Shown here: piece by piece, positions 32,598 to 45,030 of the stretch
Numbering within the stretch: position 1 is the first letter of the stretch
How the letters are laid out: each line of letters opens with the position of its first letter
From: Torreya grandis
Lineage: Eukaryota > Streptophyta > Pinopsida > Cupressales > Taxaceae
Direction of reading: 5' to 3'
Length of the DNA: 64,000 bases
Assembly (NCBI GenBank): GCA_037957365.1
Contig: JARHVA010000006.1
Coordinates: 12,668,001-12,732,000, forward strand
The notes under the pieces: model-generated
Databases searched by the model: none
Told to the model about the DNA's origin: nothing
Seen by the model: only the letters and a program-made list of their open reading frames with translations
Program-made: the position numbers and the translations under genes

Positions 32598-34309
32598 CAT
32601 TGACTTTATAAGTTACCCATGGATGGCACAAGACTTCTCAAATCTCTATAAAATATTAGCACATGTGGAATGTCTCATGCTTCAAGAAAAACAAGTACAA
32701 ACACCTTTCACTTGTTCTAGAGCCCTAGATGAATAGATAGATTTAAGAAATAGGTCCATAATGATTTATGCCAGCATAAGAGGCTTAATGCATATACATA
32801 TATAGGGCTTGGTGGATCACAGATCAAGAAGTGTATGATCTTTAAAGAGTAGACTCTAGGTTTAGAAGAGACTAAGGAACATGATGTAAGAAGTAGATAG
32901 AATAACTCGAACATGCTTAGGATCTTCAAATCCTCATGCGTACTCTTCATCAAAATGGTCTTTGCACCTATTTTAGAAAATTTGATGCCTATGTGAAAAG
33001 TTATACATCTGTGTCTTTTCCTTGTGCAGTGTGTAACCTTCTTCTACAACTACCACATGGTGGCACCATGTTCATTCAATATAGGGATATTAATATTTAT
33101 CCCAAGGGAAGAGCTATACTTCTACATGTCAACCCTACATTTCTCCTATCTAGCAAGCCAAGAGATCTCTCTCAATGAGCCCATAAAATTACCAAATTAA
33201 ATGAAATTCATTAGACGTGTTTGGGAAAAGCTAGAGGTACTATTAGAATTAAATATAGAAGTGGCCATCATGCATTGGGACTTGAGTACACACCTTCCTC
33301 TAACACTAATAGGAAAATATTTCATTCCTCAATGCACATGTATCTAGGGGCAACCCTACCACAAACTATTTGCAATCATCTAACAAAAGTATGGCCATAG
33401 TGCCATAAAAGAATTTAATGCTTTATCTACTACCTAAATGGTGAATTTATTGTAAAAATTGGCTTGATCTTCTATAAAATTTTGGTTCTCTTATTGTATA
33501 AGGGTTGAAACATTTTAGTAGCCTCATGCTACTAAAATTTTCCCTCCATGAGCTCTTGTATTGGCTAAGTCCTACATAATTAATGAGAATTAAGTTCACT
33601 TCTTTCTATTATTCTAACAATATGTGTGGTCTTTATGTTTGATAGATGCTTGTTCATGGGTTCTCCTCACCCCTTTTTTGTCTTTTAATCCCCTATACCT
33701 CTTTTTTGAACTTATAATTCACTTGTAGTTTACATCCTTTATGCATCAAGGTCTATGTAGGCATTGTTTGTGGATTCTTCTCATCCCTCTCAATTTTGTG
33801 TTGTGTTCCTGCACCTCTATGTGAAGTCCCCTAGATGAAGAATACCCTTGGTAGAATCTATCTAGAAACTATCTTATTCTCAAGTAGCTACATCATGCTT
33901 ATAGTAGTAGGAGTGCTCACTCTATTCTAAGCACATCACCTTTTCATTTACAACATTCTCTTACCTTCTCCCTCCCTTTTCTTTGAATCTATTAGGTTTA
34001 GGCTAGCAGTAGGTTACTTTTCTACTCTTTAGGTCTACACACCAATTTAAAAATAAGTGCACTTAGAATAAAAAGAATTCATCTTATTTCAAAGACTCAT
34101 TCCAAGGAGCATGAGGGTCTCATACCTTGGGGATGTTTTCATCATTGTAGTGAGATAGTTGATTCTTGTGTGTGCAATTGTAAAACAATACATCCATGCT
34201 TAATACCTTATCCTAACATGCCCCATGTTAATTCCTCACATTTGGTACCCCAACACAAAGCTTCCCCACACCACCCAATATCTACAGATGCACATTTCAA
34301 ATGATAATA
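32598..34309 (+). repeat. 3' LTR of element D
   Basis: Uninterrupted copy of the 5' LTR (12472-12587 plus 17488-19099). It carries the empty target of element E, TCACT at 32708-32712. It ends AATGATAATA, followed by CATCC, the right TSD. Confidence 0.8.
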
Positions 34310-34314
34310 CATCC

Positions 34315-36146
34315 CATATAGTATCTAAATGTATTAAAACTATCTAAGAATATTATGATAGGATAATTAATTATGACTGAGGAGAGATGAAAAGAATGAA
34401 AATAAGGATAAATAGAGAACTATATTTATAAAAAAAGGAAGGTAAAAAGTGGTATAGGGTTGAACGGGTTGACCTAACATAGAAAACATGCCCAATAAAT
34501 AGTATAGAGTCAACTGGGTCAATCTAGTATAGTAAACAAAGATTGGAAAAGGAAAAAGAAGGGTCTAAAAATAGTATAGGGTCGACTAAGCCAATCCAGT
34601 ATAGTGAACAAAGGCTGAAAAAGATATAGGGTCAAATAGGTTGACCCATTACAATAAATAGGGAATTTAAAGAAGACTATAATAGGTTGTGAAATGAAAC
34701 AAGAAAAATTCTACAAGTAATTTGGAAAATAAATAGCTAAAAGGAAACAAACAATTAATTGAATTAATGTTGGCCAATCTAATTGAGGTACACAACTTAA
34801 AACCCTATAACAATGTTAGCTAATGAAAGTTTTTTATAATACAAAATACAATTGAGAAAAGACTAAGAAATGAACTTGTAAATTAAAGAGCTAACTAATT
34901 GGTCAAACTAAATATTTATTAGATTATTAAGATATGATTTTAGATGTGATGGGAAATTGGGTATAATAAAGGAAATAAAATGGCAATCTAAGGATGGTTT
35001 CAGGTAGTTTGGGATGAAAGGGACTATAATATATATGATACAAGCTTGGTATTAGGGCCTACCCCTTCAATTCACACACTAAAATGATAAGGGTGTTGGG
35101 TGCTTAGCCATAATACACCATTAACCACACTTTATACTTGACTAAAGTATCAATTTGGCTTCCCCCTTGGTGATGAAATCTAAGTAGGTTATCCTTGATT
35201 AGATAAATGTTTTTTTACATTTTTTTATTTGGATATGTGTGAATAAATTAAAAAATAATGAAAGTAAAGGATTAATTGAAAACCACCAAATTAAGTTATT
35301 TGATCTATTCTAAGCATGCAAGCAACAAGAAAAGAAAGTGTGAACTAATTACTAGAATATAAGGTTAATTATAAATTTGAAATAAGGAAAAATGCTGATA
35401 TGGTTAATAGTGTATGCATAAAATATAATAGGTTTGACAGGGTCAAACCTATATTGCAAAAGTAAGGTCTGAAAATGAATACGGTCAATAGAGTTAACCT
35501 GGTTATCTAGATAACACACATAACACAAAACTAGGTTGGGAAGGTTGATCTAGTTGACTGTGAAAGGGTAGTTTCAAAGACTACAAACTATGAAAAGAAA
35601 GATTGTAATGAAAGAAATAAAGATATAGAAAGTAACATTGGCAGATCAAAGATGTAGATAATGAATGTTGATTCTCAATAACCTTGGTATATACTTATAA
35701 ATTATGCTAACTAGGTCGACTAGGTTAATCAAGCTTTATAGAAACATTTTGTTGAGTGCTTGAAATGTATAGGGTTGATTGGGTTGACCTAGTATGCTAA
35801 ACTTAATTTATAAAAAAGTATAGGGTCAAATGGGCCAGCGTAGTAGTTTGGAATAGATATCTAAAAGTTTAAAAACTTATATTAGGTCAATAGGGTCAAT
35901 CTAGTAGCCTATACCTAAAATCCTAAACATAGAAGTTAGATATTAGGTTGACATAGTCAATCTAGTATGGCAAATATATGATAAAAATAATGATGAAAGA
36001 ATGAAAGAAATGAAAATAAGGTAAAACTATCTTGTGAGGGTCAGTTCACTTTGGGTTCACTAGAATGTATCATGAAGGTAAAGTTAAAGTAAAGACAATG
36101 GTAAGAATAAAATGGAAACATGAAGATAATCCAACTAGTAGTGGGA
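34315..36146 (-). other. 5' leader of element C with motif array and block shared with F
   Basis: Non-coding. It holds about twelve copies of a semi-palindromic GGGTYRAC...GTYRACCY motif (34446-34655 and 35431-35970). The stretch 35043-35195, read on the minus strand, aligns to the leader of element F. No upstream reading frame of interest. Confidence 0.65.
34446..35970. repeat. Dispersed TATAGGGTTGACC...GGTTGACCTAGTATA motif, leader copies
   Basis: Copies lie near 34446, 34504, 34578, 34627, 35431, 35483, 35533, 35712, 35769, 35821, 35886 and 35944. Each is about 25-30 bp with two TTGACC-like halves in direct or inverted order and flanking TATA or AGTATA. Three more are in each LTR of element C. 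Confidence 0.75.
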
Positions 36147-36168
36147 TTGGATTCATGTCAGGTTCACC
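36147..36168 (-). promoter_or_regulatory. PBS of element C (tRNA-Trp-like)
   Basis: On the minus strand, four bases after the LTR, GGTGAACCTGACATGAATCC matches the complement of the 3' end of plant tRNA-Trp as I know it, with two transitions and one other change. Because it abuts the LTR on the correct strand, I read it as a PBS rather than a tRNA relic. Confidence 0.65.
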
Positions 36169-36172
36169 TGAA

Positions 36173-37411
36173 TGTATGAAATAATAAATTCTTCATGTCT
36201 ATAAATCAATCCTAGCTTAGAGAAGATAGAGCATATCTACACTTTAGATTAGGAATATAGTTGTTAAATGGGGGCATGACCAATATGGGGATCTGATAGA
36301 CCTGATTAGGGGATCACTTGTTATAATACACCATGATGGGAAGGGTTTAAAATATTATATTCTAACACAATCACACAATAACCCTAAAAGAGTCCCAGGT
36401 TTAATGTTCACTCTATATCTAATAAACAAGAAAGTAAATCTAATTTAGTGCACACCAAAGCTTGTGGTATAACATGAAGGGTTAATAAATTATTCAAAAC
36501 ATGTATAATATAATCTTAATTAAGATATGTATGAGTAAGACCTTAATACATGGAATATGAAGAGTAATATTATTCAATCCAATACTTATGTTACTTCTAT
36601 CTACTAAAGAGAAGTTCATAAACTTAAAATAACTTACCTGAATGTGAACCTGTCAAGACTCAATTTTTGCCTTGGATAATGGGGCTTCATAAGAGGTTGT
36701 TTTGGTTTATAAGGATAACTAAGAAAGGTTAAAGCATCCAAGACTTATCCACAAGACTAGATTATCCAATTAGAATACCTAAGCTAAGACTCATCAAGTA
36801 TAATGGTCGAAGAACATATTGTAAATAAGCATGGGTAAATAACAAATCTTGATTTCATATTGAAATAATGATGAAATGATATTTTATATATAGGTAAATC
36901 TCACCCTAAATCCTTCTGAATATGTCAATTATATGGGCTCAACCCAGTTGACCCTATATGTTTTCAAGGGATAAATCACAAGATCTTGAGCTAGTTCAGT
37001 CAAATCACTGATGAAAATCAAAGTGAAATATACCTTAAATAGTATAGGGTCAACCCTATCGACCCTATATAGTAATTAGAGCTAAAAACTATACTAGTTT
37101 AACCCATTCAACCTAGTATAGCCAACTAGCTAAAAGGGATCAAGGTGAGGAAAAGATGGATAGAAAAAGGAAAAAGACTAGAGGATTGTGCAAGGGAGAG
37201 TAATAATTTAGAGAATGGTTTTAAGAGTTGTTTGGATTGGTAATAATGTATCAATAATCCACAAAAATCTTTCAAAGCAATAAAGGTCTATCCACCCCTT
37301 TCCTAGTGTACCCCTTAGGGCAAGCACTTAGAGAGATTGAGTCTCGATAGGTTCCTTTAAGATGTAAAGTATTAGTATTTGATAAAAAGTTAAAAATATT
37401 ATGTGTATAAA
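36173..37411 (-). repeat. 5' LTR of element C (right copy)
   Basis: Pairs with 4327-5569. It contains motif copies at 36934-36960, 37044-37072 and 37092-37121. It ends GTGTATAAA and is followed by the TSD GACTC (37412-37416). Confidence 0.85.
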
Positions 37412-37416
37412 GACTC

Positions 37417-38069
37417 TATAAATAATTAATACAAAGGCAATGGTTTATAGATTTTATGTGAATGTGTTGGGAGAGCAGAAGATAGATATGAAGGAAAGAG
37501 ATCATAGGGAGTGTGATTAGTGGATAGACTAAATTATAGAGTAGATTAAGGATGAGAAAAGAATACTAGAGAGATCTAAAAAGGGTCTTTAGATGCATTG
37601 ATTATATGATAATGTTTGATTGTCTATGAAGAGTTAAAAGAGAGGTGTTATACATTATTTTTCCAATATGATTGAATGTTATCAGAGTTATAGAGTTGTT
37701 GATTTCATAAGGTGTTGTGTAGGTGTTCAACATCTAGAACAAGTGGGTGTTTATTCATACTTATGGGTGGGTGATCATTATTAATTGGGTCCTTAACTAA
37801 ATTTCTCATATTTTTTATCATCTTATAGGATAAGTAGTCTATGTGTTTACAAGCTTGAGAGTGGGTTTTATTTCCCAAGAGGGTTTCTCGCATAGTTCTT
37901 GTGTTATGTGTGTGATCTTGAATCATCTTTCTTATTCAGTGTTATTAATATATTTTATACTTCATGAATGATTTTAGTCTTTGATTAATAATTTTAAATG
38001 ATTAAAATTGAATTTTTAAATATCTTACATCACTAATTCACCCCCCTCTCAGTGATTGTACCTTTAACA
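37417..38069 (+). repeat. 3' LTR of element B, second segment
   Basis: The rest of the LTR broken at 4326. Its end (CTAATTCACCCCCCTCTC near 38033-38050, then TTTAACA) is the kind of C-run end often seen in plant copia LTRs. Directly after it, the RT frame of element A begins. The frame 37705-37926 on the minus strand is incidental. Confidence 0.6.
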
Positions 38070-39009
38070 TACACCACCTTGTTGTATATTTTGATGCCAA
38101 ACTTGTGAAGTAAAAATTGTGCAAGTTACATCCTCGTATTATTCTATTAGTAAAGAAAGAGTTGTAAAAACTCTTAGAAGTGAGATGAATCCAACCAATC
38201 GACTACTTAGAGTGGATCTTGAATGTTATGTTTGTCAGTAAGAATCTAGAATGAATCAAAATATGCACTAATTTTAGAGATATAAACAAGGCCTCCACCA
38301 AGGATGACTTTCCTTTATTGAACATTGAAATGATAATTAACTCCATAGTAGGGTAGAAAATGCTTTCACTTATGGATTGACTTTTAGGTTACAATTAGAT
38401 AAGAATTGCACTAGAATACCAACATAAAACAAATTTTACCTCTCCATGGAGAATGTTTTGTTATCAGGTTATGAAATTTGGTCTTAATAATGGTGGGGCC
38501 ACATTAAAAAGAGACATGTTCATCATATTTCATGATATGATTCATGACATTATTGAAAACTATGTTGATGACATATTGGGTAAATCAAAGACCCATATTG
38601 ATCATCCAAATACATTATGGAGAATATTTGAGATGCTTCAAGAATACAAGGTTAGACTCAATCCTAAGAAGTGAAATTTTGGCGTCACTTTAGTAAAATT
38701 ATTAGGCTTCATTGTCTCTTGTAGGGACATTGAAGTTAATCCTACTAAAGTACATGCCATTATCAAAATACCACCACCTTATAATTTGAAGCATCTCTAC
38801 AATCTATAAGGAAATATTTAGTCTATCAGATGCTTCATATCAAAATTATCTAACAAATTCCATCCATTTACATACATACTAAATAAGGGTGCCACATTTT
38901 TCTAGGATGTAGATTGTTAGAAATCTTTCTATCACCTAAAATAATATCATGCCAATCCACCTATTTTGTTACCACCAATGCTAGGAAAGTCATTTATACT
39001 ATAACTATC
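38070..39009 (+). pseudogene. pol: Element A: reverse transcriptase and start of RNase H (Tat lineage)
   Basis: The outermost host element. The frame starts inside RT (VVYFDAKLVK, KLCKLHPRIILLVKKEL) and goes on with IQPIDYLEWILNVMFVSKN, ICTNFRDINKASTKDDFPLL, KMLSLMD, PWRMFCYQVMKFGLNNGGAT, IFHDMIHDIIENYVDD (YVDD at 38561-38572), then LGFIVSCRDIEVNP and the connection to about 39009. The 74-codon open stretch 38453-38674 is the best part. It is cut on the left by the LTR of element B and on the right by element G, and resumes at 44603. Stops near 38210, 38260 and 38360. Confidence 0.87.
39005..39009. repeat. Left TSD of element G
   Basis: CTATC, identical to 44603-44607. Confidence 0.85.
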
Positions 39010-40885
39010 TGATCCATAAACTCTACACTAATTCAGTGCATAGAAAGTTTACCTTGGATACTTTTATCAAATTATGCAATTTCCCAAAATATTCAAGGAA
39101 ACAAAATAAAATTTGAACTTTTAATACATATTTATCTCAAACCCTGAAGTGCTCAATTTTATATTAATATGTCATATTTGACTAATTATAAATTTAATAA
39201 TGATTAATAAATAAAATTAATCAAAATGTAGGAAAATAATGCACAAATAAAATCAACTCACAATAAGCACTTAATAATGGATTTTGGCAATGCCTACATC
39301 TCTAGGTTTGCTTATAGTATGAACTGATCCATTTCCTTGAAAAGTGAGTACATGGTCAACCATCACAATTGTCAAATGGACACTCTAATATTGTATATAA
39401 ATCATAAATAGACCTTTAAAAATTCCTAGAACCCATGGATAGACTTTCTACCTTACTGTCATCAATGCAATCTCATAAATCTTATGAATTTTCTATCAAA
39501 ATCCTCAAAACTAGACTTATAAAATGGTCATTACAAATCCAAAATATGTCTTTAAAAATACCATTGAAATCATCTTAGAGTCTATTATAATTCCCTAGTT
39601 TACATCGAGAGCTAAAAGCCTCTTCGAGTCTCTCAAAACTTGAGATTTCACAAACTAGTCTGTTATGGCCTAAACACAGTTTACTAAAAGGTTATGTTTA
39701 AATACAACTTCATAAAATTTATATAGTGCTTGATTGAACATCCCAATAGGTTACAAATTTATCCTTTTACTAAATTAAGCATGGTTTTAATATCCCAAAA
39801 TGGGAAAGGTTACAATGTAATTTGTGGTTGTTTTCTTATCTCTGCTAATATATAGTCCCACATTCATGGGGTGATAATGTAATAAAGGATTTAAATAACC
39901 TTACCTCCACATTATGATTTATGTCTTTAGACATGTATCACCTATTTATTTGCCCACTCAAGCTATTAATGACATTATTATGTTGGGTGTTTGATGGTTG
40001 TGTCACGACCCATGCTTGGTATGCTGACTTTGAATTGCAACTTAGACATGTCATGATATTCTAGTGGGGCATTTGTGTCACATTTATCCCTTAGAAATTT
40101 TGGTTAGAAACCATGGTAACATGGTTGAGCTTAGGATTCATGTTAAATTGGAATCCAATCATGTTAAAATATAAAACTTGGATCATGTTGGGCTCTCTTG
40201 GCATATGGGGTGAATTAGGCTCCCATTCATGCTCAGGCTCATTTCATTTTGGGTAAGCTAGGTCACTCTAATTCAGCTACAATCACCCCAACTCAAGCTC
40301 TATATCCCAACTTGAGTTATAGCTCCTTAACTCGGGTCTCTACTTTTCAACTCGGGCTTAAGTTGGCATTGAGCATTAAAAAAAAATTTACTATGGAGAA
40401 ATAAAATGGTGGCAATCCATGTGGTGGATTGAGGACCCACCATATGGACCATTCACAATTCAACACTTGTCAATGTCCAACTAGATGGATGATCCATAGA
40501 TCTTTCAATGGTAGGATCCCCTTCTAAGACAAAATCAAGCTCTATCAGCTATGGTCCCTATAGCCAGCCTATTTTTTATGCCATCTAAATACACCTATCA
40601 AAGATGAAATATTGAAACCTAATTATATTTCTCTCACAATCTCATTGACATGTGTTGAAACATAATTGGTCCACTTGGCATGCTAGGATTACACCACATC
40701 ACCTTGTGTCACCTTTTGCCTTGTTGATCTAGAAACTTCAATGCATGATATCTTGTGCATATGGGCTCAAAATTGACCCATTCAAATTACACAAAAAATC
40801 TCTTGACAAGCTCTACATTGTGCCAATGATTAATCTAAAATTTGACAACTTCTATCTCAAAATGTATGTGGATCCCCCTAGATCA
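39010..40885 (-). repeat. 3' LTR of element G (left copy)
   Basis: Begins TGATCCATAAA and ends CTAGATCA. It pairs with 42769-44602: AGAAAGTTTACCTTGGATAC, GTGAGTACAT, TAGTCCCACATTCAT and CTTGTGTCAC. It contains a cluster of CAACTCGGGCT-like units at 40300-40370. The frame 40745-40954 is incidental. Confidence 0.9.
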
Positions 40886-42754
40886 ATATTCCCTATTAAG
40901 AGGGCTTTGGGTCTACCAAAAGCTATTACCCAACTTGATCCTCTAAAATGCTAGTTGGTTCTAAGTAATTATGATGGGTCTTTATCAATCTACTCAAGTT
41001 CCACAATTATGTTTACAATGCTTGGAACAACTAATTGATCACATCTTTTATAATTACTCTACTTTTGCATGAACATTAATAGCCTCTACACATAACTAGG
41101 ATGTGATGATTTCCTCTACTTCATGGCTTCATAAGAACCTCTACACAAATAAGCATAGTGATCTCTTTAGCAACATGACTACAATGATCTTCTATATAGA
41201 TCTAAGATTTTGTATGTGCATCCACATCCTCTTATACTACATAACTTCAACATCCTCTTCTACTACATAACTTTAATGGCCTCTATACAAAAGTACATGT
41301 GTGGACCTAGTGCTTCCTAGTCTACTAAATTATTTTCTACAAAATAACATTTGATAGAAATAAACATATCCTAATCTGCATATAGTATTGTTAATACAAA
41401 ACATCTACCAAACAATGAGAAGACAACTTGAGTATGATAAATCTATCACTCAATTCTTCTCTACAGGTGACTTCCTCAATATAACAAACTACAATTTTTA
41501 TAATGCATGTATATACATATACAAATAGTGCCCCTTGGGTCTTTTAACAACTATGAAAGATGTATGTCACAATATTTCCCATATGGGTCTTATTCATACA
41601 TCCTAACTAGCACATTATTTATGATAGTCTTATGAGTATATACAAATAGATAAACCAAAATAATCAAAAGCCTTTTACTACCACCTAATATTCCTTACCA
41701 GCTATAGAATATTAGTGTTAGCCTACTTTTTCAATAATTTCTCTATGGATTATCATGCGACTCAACTTTAGGTTTTTGATGATCACCTAGTACATATGAG
41801 TCTGATGTCTGATTGGAATTATCATGACTAGGTCTAGAGACCTGTCCCATATCAAAATGCATGATCCAAGTGTGATCCAAGTGAAGCTCTATGCCATCAT
41901 CTCTAAAATATACATGCTAAGTGAAGAGATATAAATTTCTTATAACCATCTCTTCTATCTCCAATAAGATGATATCGAGAGTCCCCATGTCTGAGAACTA
42001 TCCCCCACCTACAAATTACAAGGTGCAACAACATGTTGCCATACCTTGAATAATGCCATTTCATGTGCCAACTATTTTAACATATGGTAGTGGCAATGTT
42101 GGCAAGCCCAATTGATGTACTATGTTATTGGTTGCATAACCTATTTTGATGTCTCCATAAAAAACAATTCTAGTGACACATCCCTCTGAAATGACTAGAA
42201 TACTCTTTTTGGAGGCTCTTATAAATCATAAGACAATAAATAGATGTCCAAATGGTGTCCTCTACCAAATTAGGGATTCTGAATGCTAACTAGTATTTGG
42301 AATAGCATGATTCTTTCCTCTACATGTGTTCTTCTATTTGAACCACTACAGTGCATGATCAGGATGTCACAATCAGTAATGTTTTACCACATGTCCACAT
42401 CTTGAGAAATGATTATAAATTAGACTAGCTAAAGTATTGGGATCATCTTAATGATGTTTCATTCATCTTAACTCTTTTGCTAGCTAATCAAAAATAGAAT
42501 CTACTTTCTACTAGATTTTGATGATCCATTGATCATGTCTATGCCAATGTGTACTCACATTCACCATCATCATATTTAATTCTTCCATCTATTATGTCTA
42601 CTCTCTTTGGCATGACACAATAATTTATATCATCATTCCTAATAAAAAAAGCATCATGGGAAACTACATCCATAGATACAAATCTATGGCTTCAATCAAG
42701 TCCCAAATAGTGACAAACACTACAAAAAAATGTATTAGTGACTGGCAAGAACTA
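40886..42754 (-). other. Inner part of element G
   Basis: About 1.9 kb without recognisable pol. Broken minus-strand frames occur (42720-42000). The plus strand has nothing. No clear polypurine tract next to 40885. Confidence 0.55.
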
Positions 42755-42768
42755 CTCTAATACCAACC
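42755..42768 (-). promoter_or_regulatory. PBS of element G (initiator tRNA-Met)
   Basis: The minus strand reads TGGTATTAGAGTAG three bases after the LTR end, against the usual TGGTATCAGAGCAG. Both differences are C-to-T. Confidence 0.85.
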
Positions 42769-44602
42769 TGATCCATAAAATCTACACTGATTCAATATAT
42801 AGAAAGTTTACCTTGGATACTTTTGTCAAATTACATAATTTCCCAAAATACTCAAGGAAATGATATGGAATTTGACCTTTTATTACATACTTATCTCGAA
42901 CCTTGAAGTGCTCAATTTTTTATTAATATGTTATATTTGACTAATTATGCATTCAATAGTGATTAATTAAAAAAATTAATCAAAATGTAGAAAAAGAATA
43001 TAAAAATAAAATCAACTCACAAAAATCACTTGATAACAGAGTTTGACAATGCGTATGTCTCTGGGTTCACTTATAGTATGAACCAATCCATTTTCTTGAA
43101 AAGTGAGTACATAGTGAACCATCACAATTGTCAAATAGACACTCTAAGATTGCATATAAATTAGCAACAAACCTTCATAAAGTCCCAAAACCCATGGACA
43201 GACCTTACACCTTAATGTTGTCAATGCAATCTCATAAATCCTATGGATTTTATACCAAAAGTCTCAAAAATGGATTTATAAAATGGCCTTAACAAATCCA
43301 AAATAGGTCTTTCAACATACCATTGAAATTATCTTGGAGTCTAGGACAATTCCCTAGTTTTGCAAATTGACTTATTTTGGCCTATACATAGTTTGATGAA
43401 AGGTTGAATTTAAATATAACTTTGTGTACTTTATATAGTGTTTGATCAAGCATCCCAATCGGTTGGATGCTTATCCTTTTGCCAAATTAAGCACATTTTG
43501 AATATCCCAAAAGGAGTAAGGTTACCACGTAATTTATGGTTGTTTTATTATCTTTGATAATATATAGTCCCACATTCATTGGGTGATAATGTAACAAATG
43601 ATTTAGATATAATTACCTCCACATTATGGTTTGTGGATTTGGCCATGTATCACCTCTCACTTTTCCCACTTGAACCATTGATGGCATTTCTATGTTGGGC
43701 ATTTGGTGGTTGTGTCATGACCTATGCTTGGTATGGTGACTTGGCATTGCAGCTTATACATGTCATGATATTTTGGTGGGGATTTCATGGCATGTTTATC
43801 AATTATAACCTTCATTTATAAAATATGGTAACATGGTGGAGTTCCATCTTCATGTTAAATTAGGACCTGATCATGTTAAAATATAAAACCTAGATTATAC
43901 TAGGCTTTCTTCGCATCTAGGGTGAATTAAGCTCCCATATATGCTTAGGCACATTTCATTCAAGGTAATTTGGGTCACTCTAACTTGGCTATGATCATCC
44001 CAACTTAGGCTCTGTATCCCAACTTAGGTTTTAGCTCCTCAACTTAGGTCTCTACTTCTCAACTCAAGCTCGAGTTGGCATTGAACATTAAATAATTTTT
44101 TTCGACTATGGAGAAATGAAGTGGTGGAAATCCATGTGGAGGATTGAGGACCCACCATTTGGAACATTCATAATTCTATACTTGTCGACATCCAACTAGA
44201 TGGATGTTTCATAGCTCTATCAGAGGCAGGATCCCCTTCTGAGACAAAAGTAGACTCCATCAGTTATGGTCCCTGTAGCTGACCTATTTTTTTTATGTCA
44301 TCTACATACACCTCTAAAAGATGAAATATTGAAACCTAATTATTTTTATCGCACAATATCATTACCATGTGTCACAACATAATTAGTTTACTTGGCATGC
44401 TAGGGTTACACCACATCACCTTGTGTCACATTCTACCCTATTGAACTAGAAACTTTAATGCATGATATCTTGCACATACAGGCTCAAAATTAACCCATTA
44501 AAATTGCACTAGAAAGCTCTTGATGAGATCTATTTCATGCCAATGATCAATCTAAATATTGAAAACTTTTATTTTAGAGTTTATGTGGATCCTCCTAGAT
44601 CA
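42769..44602 (-). repeat. 5' LTR of element G (right copy)
   Basis: Begins TGATCCATAAAA and ends CTAGATCA, followed by the TSD CTATC. 1834 bp. The frame 43579-43821 is incidental. Confidence 0.9.
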
Positions 44603-45030
44603 CTATCTATCACAAAAATGCCTTAGGGACACTTCTAGCTCAACCTGATGATAGTGGAATAGAACATGTTGTGTAATATATAATCCATACATTGGCCACC
44701 TATGAATAAAACTATATTCTAATAGATAAATATTATTTATATATTGCCTTTGTAGTCCAAAATTTCTAGCACTACAAGTTTAATAACAAGACCATAGTTA
44801 TTTCCAAATTAGATCCACTCAAGTATCTAATATCCAAGATAGCTTTACAAGGAAAGATAGCTAAATGGATCATGCTTCTAAGTGAGTTTAAGATTGATTA
44901 CATTAATAAAAAATCTATAAAGGGATAAGTAATTATAGATTAGCTTAATGAATCATCCCTTATAGATATTAAAACTATCACTTTTCAATTCCCAGATGAG
45001 TCCATCATGACCATGATTAAAACACCTCCT
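44603..45030 (+). pseudogene. pol: Element A: RNase H, resumed after element G
   Basis: Right after the TSD, the frame continues the domain broken at 39009: ALGTLLAQPDDSGIE (44618-44665), YYLYIAFVVQNF, KTIVISKLDPLKYLISKIAL, GKIAKWIMLLSEFKIDYI, KSIKG. This is the classical RNase H of a Tat element. Three or four stops are seen. That the domain reads on across the TSD is strong proof of the insertion. Confidence 0.83.

Larger units (their letters stand above)
12472..34309 (+). mobile_element. Element D: Tat-like Ty3/gypsy retrotransposon with aRNH upstream of RT, split by elements E and F
   Basis: A plus-strand element of about 7.7 kb once E and F are removed. The 5' LTR is 12472-12587 plus 17488-19099, PBS 19105-19122, leader 19123-19250, gag about 28690-29364, protease-like 30390-30790, aRNH 30890-31250, RT N-terminus 31661-32037, integrase C-terminus 32045-32280 and 3' LTR 32598-34309. 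RT from its middle on, RNase H and most of integrase are missing through one internal deletion at about 32040. The aRNH lies before RT, unlike in elements C and A of the same window. Confidence 0.78.
4327..37411 (-). mobile_element. Element C: Tat-lineage Ty3/gypsy retrotransposon, split by element D
   Basis: A minus-strand element with LTRs at 36173-37411 (5') and 4327-5569 (3'), a tRNA-Trp-like PBS at 36147-36168 and a long leader (34315-36146). Gag runs 12466 down to about 11528, and pol 11330 down to about 7740 in the order RT, RNase H, aRNH, integrase. A 2.2-kb 3' untranslated part follows. Element D (12472-34309) is inserted near the start of gag. Without D and its passengers the element would be about 11 kb. 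The aRNH downstream of RNase H is the Tat/Ogre signature. All coding parts carry stops and frameshifts. Confidence 0.8.
39010..44602 (-). mobile_element. Element G: non-autonomous LTR retrotransposon with long LTRs
   Basis: 5593 bp. LTRs are 42769-44602 (5') and 39010-40885 (3'), with a 1.88-kb inner part and a perfect 5-bp TSD inside the RNase H of element A. The iMet PBS just inside 42769 reads on the minus strand, which gives the direction. The inner part has no RT or integrase. One minus-strand stretch (42240-42061) could be a relic of a protease-like region (VHQLGLPTLPLPYVKIVG), but without a DTG motif. The size and lack of coding fit a LARD-type element mobilised by another element. Confidence 0.82.

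Noticed and set aside
34310..34316. Alternative LTR end of D at 34311 (ATACA) with PBS three bases after the 5' LTR
   Set aside because: It gives the canonical CA end but no matching TSD; the end at 34309 gives CATCT/CATCC. Kept as a possible alternative.
36141..36172. Possible tRNA-Trp gene
   Set aside because: Only the 3' end of the tRNA matches, on the strand and at the place expected for a PBS; no cloverleaf.
42061..42240. Aspartic protease of element G
   Set aside because: The minus-strand reading is suggestive (VHQLGLPTLPLPY) but has no D-T/S-G and contains stops; not strong enough for a separate feature.
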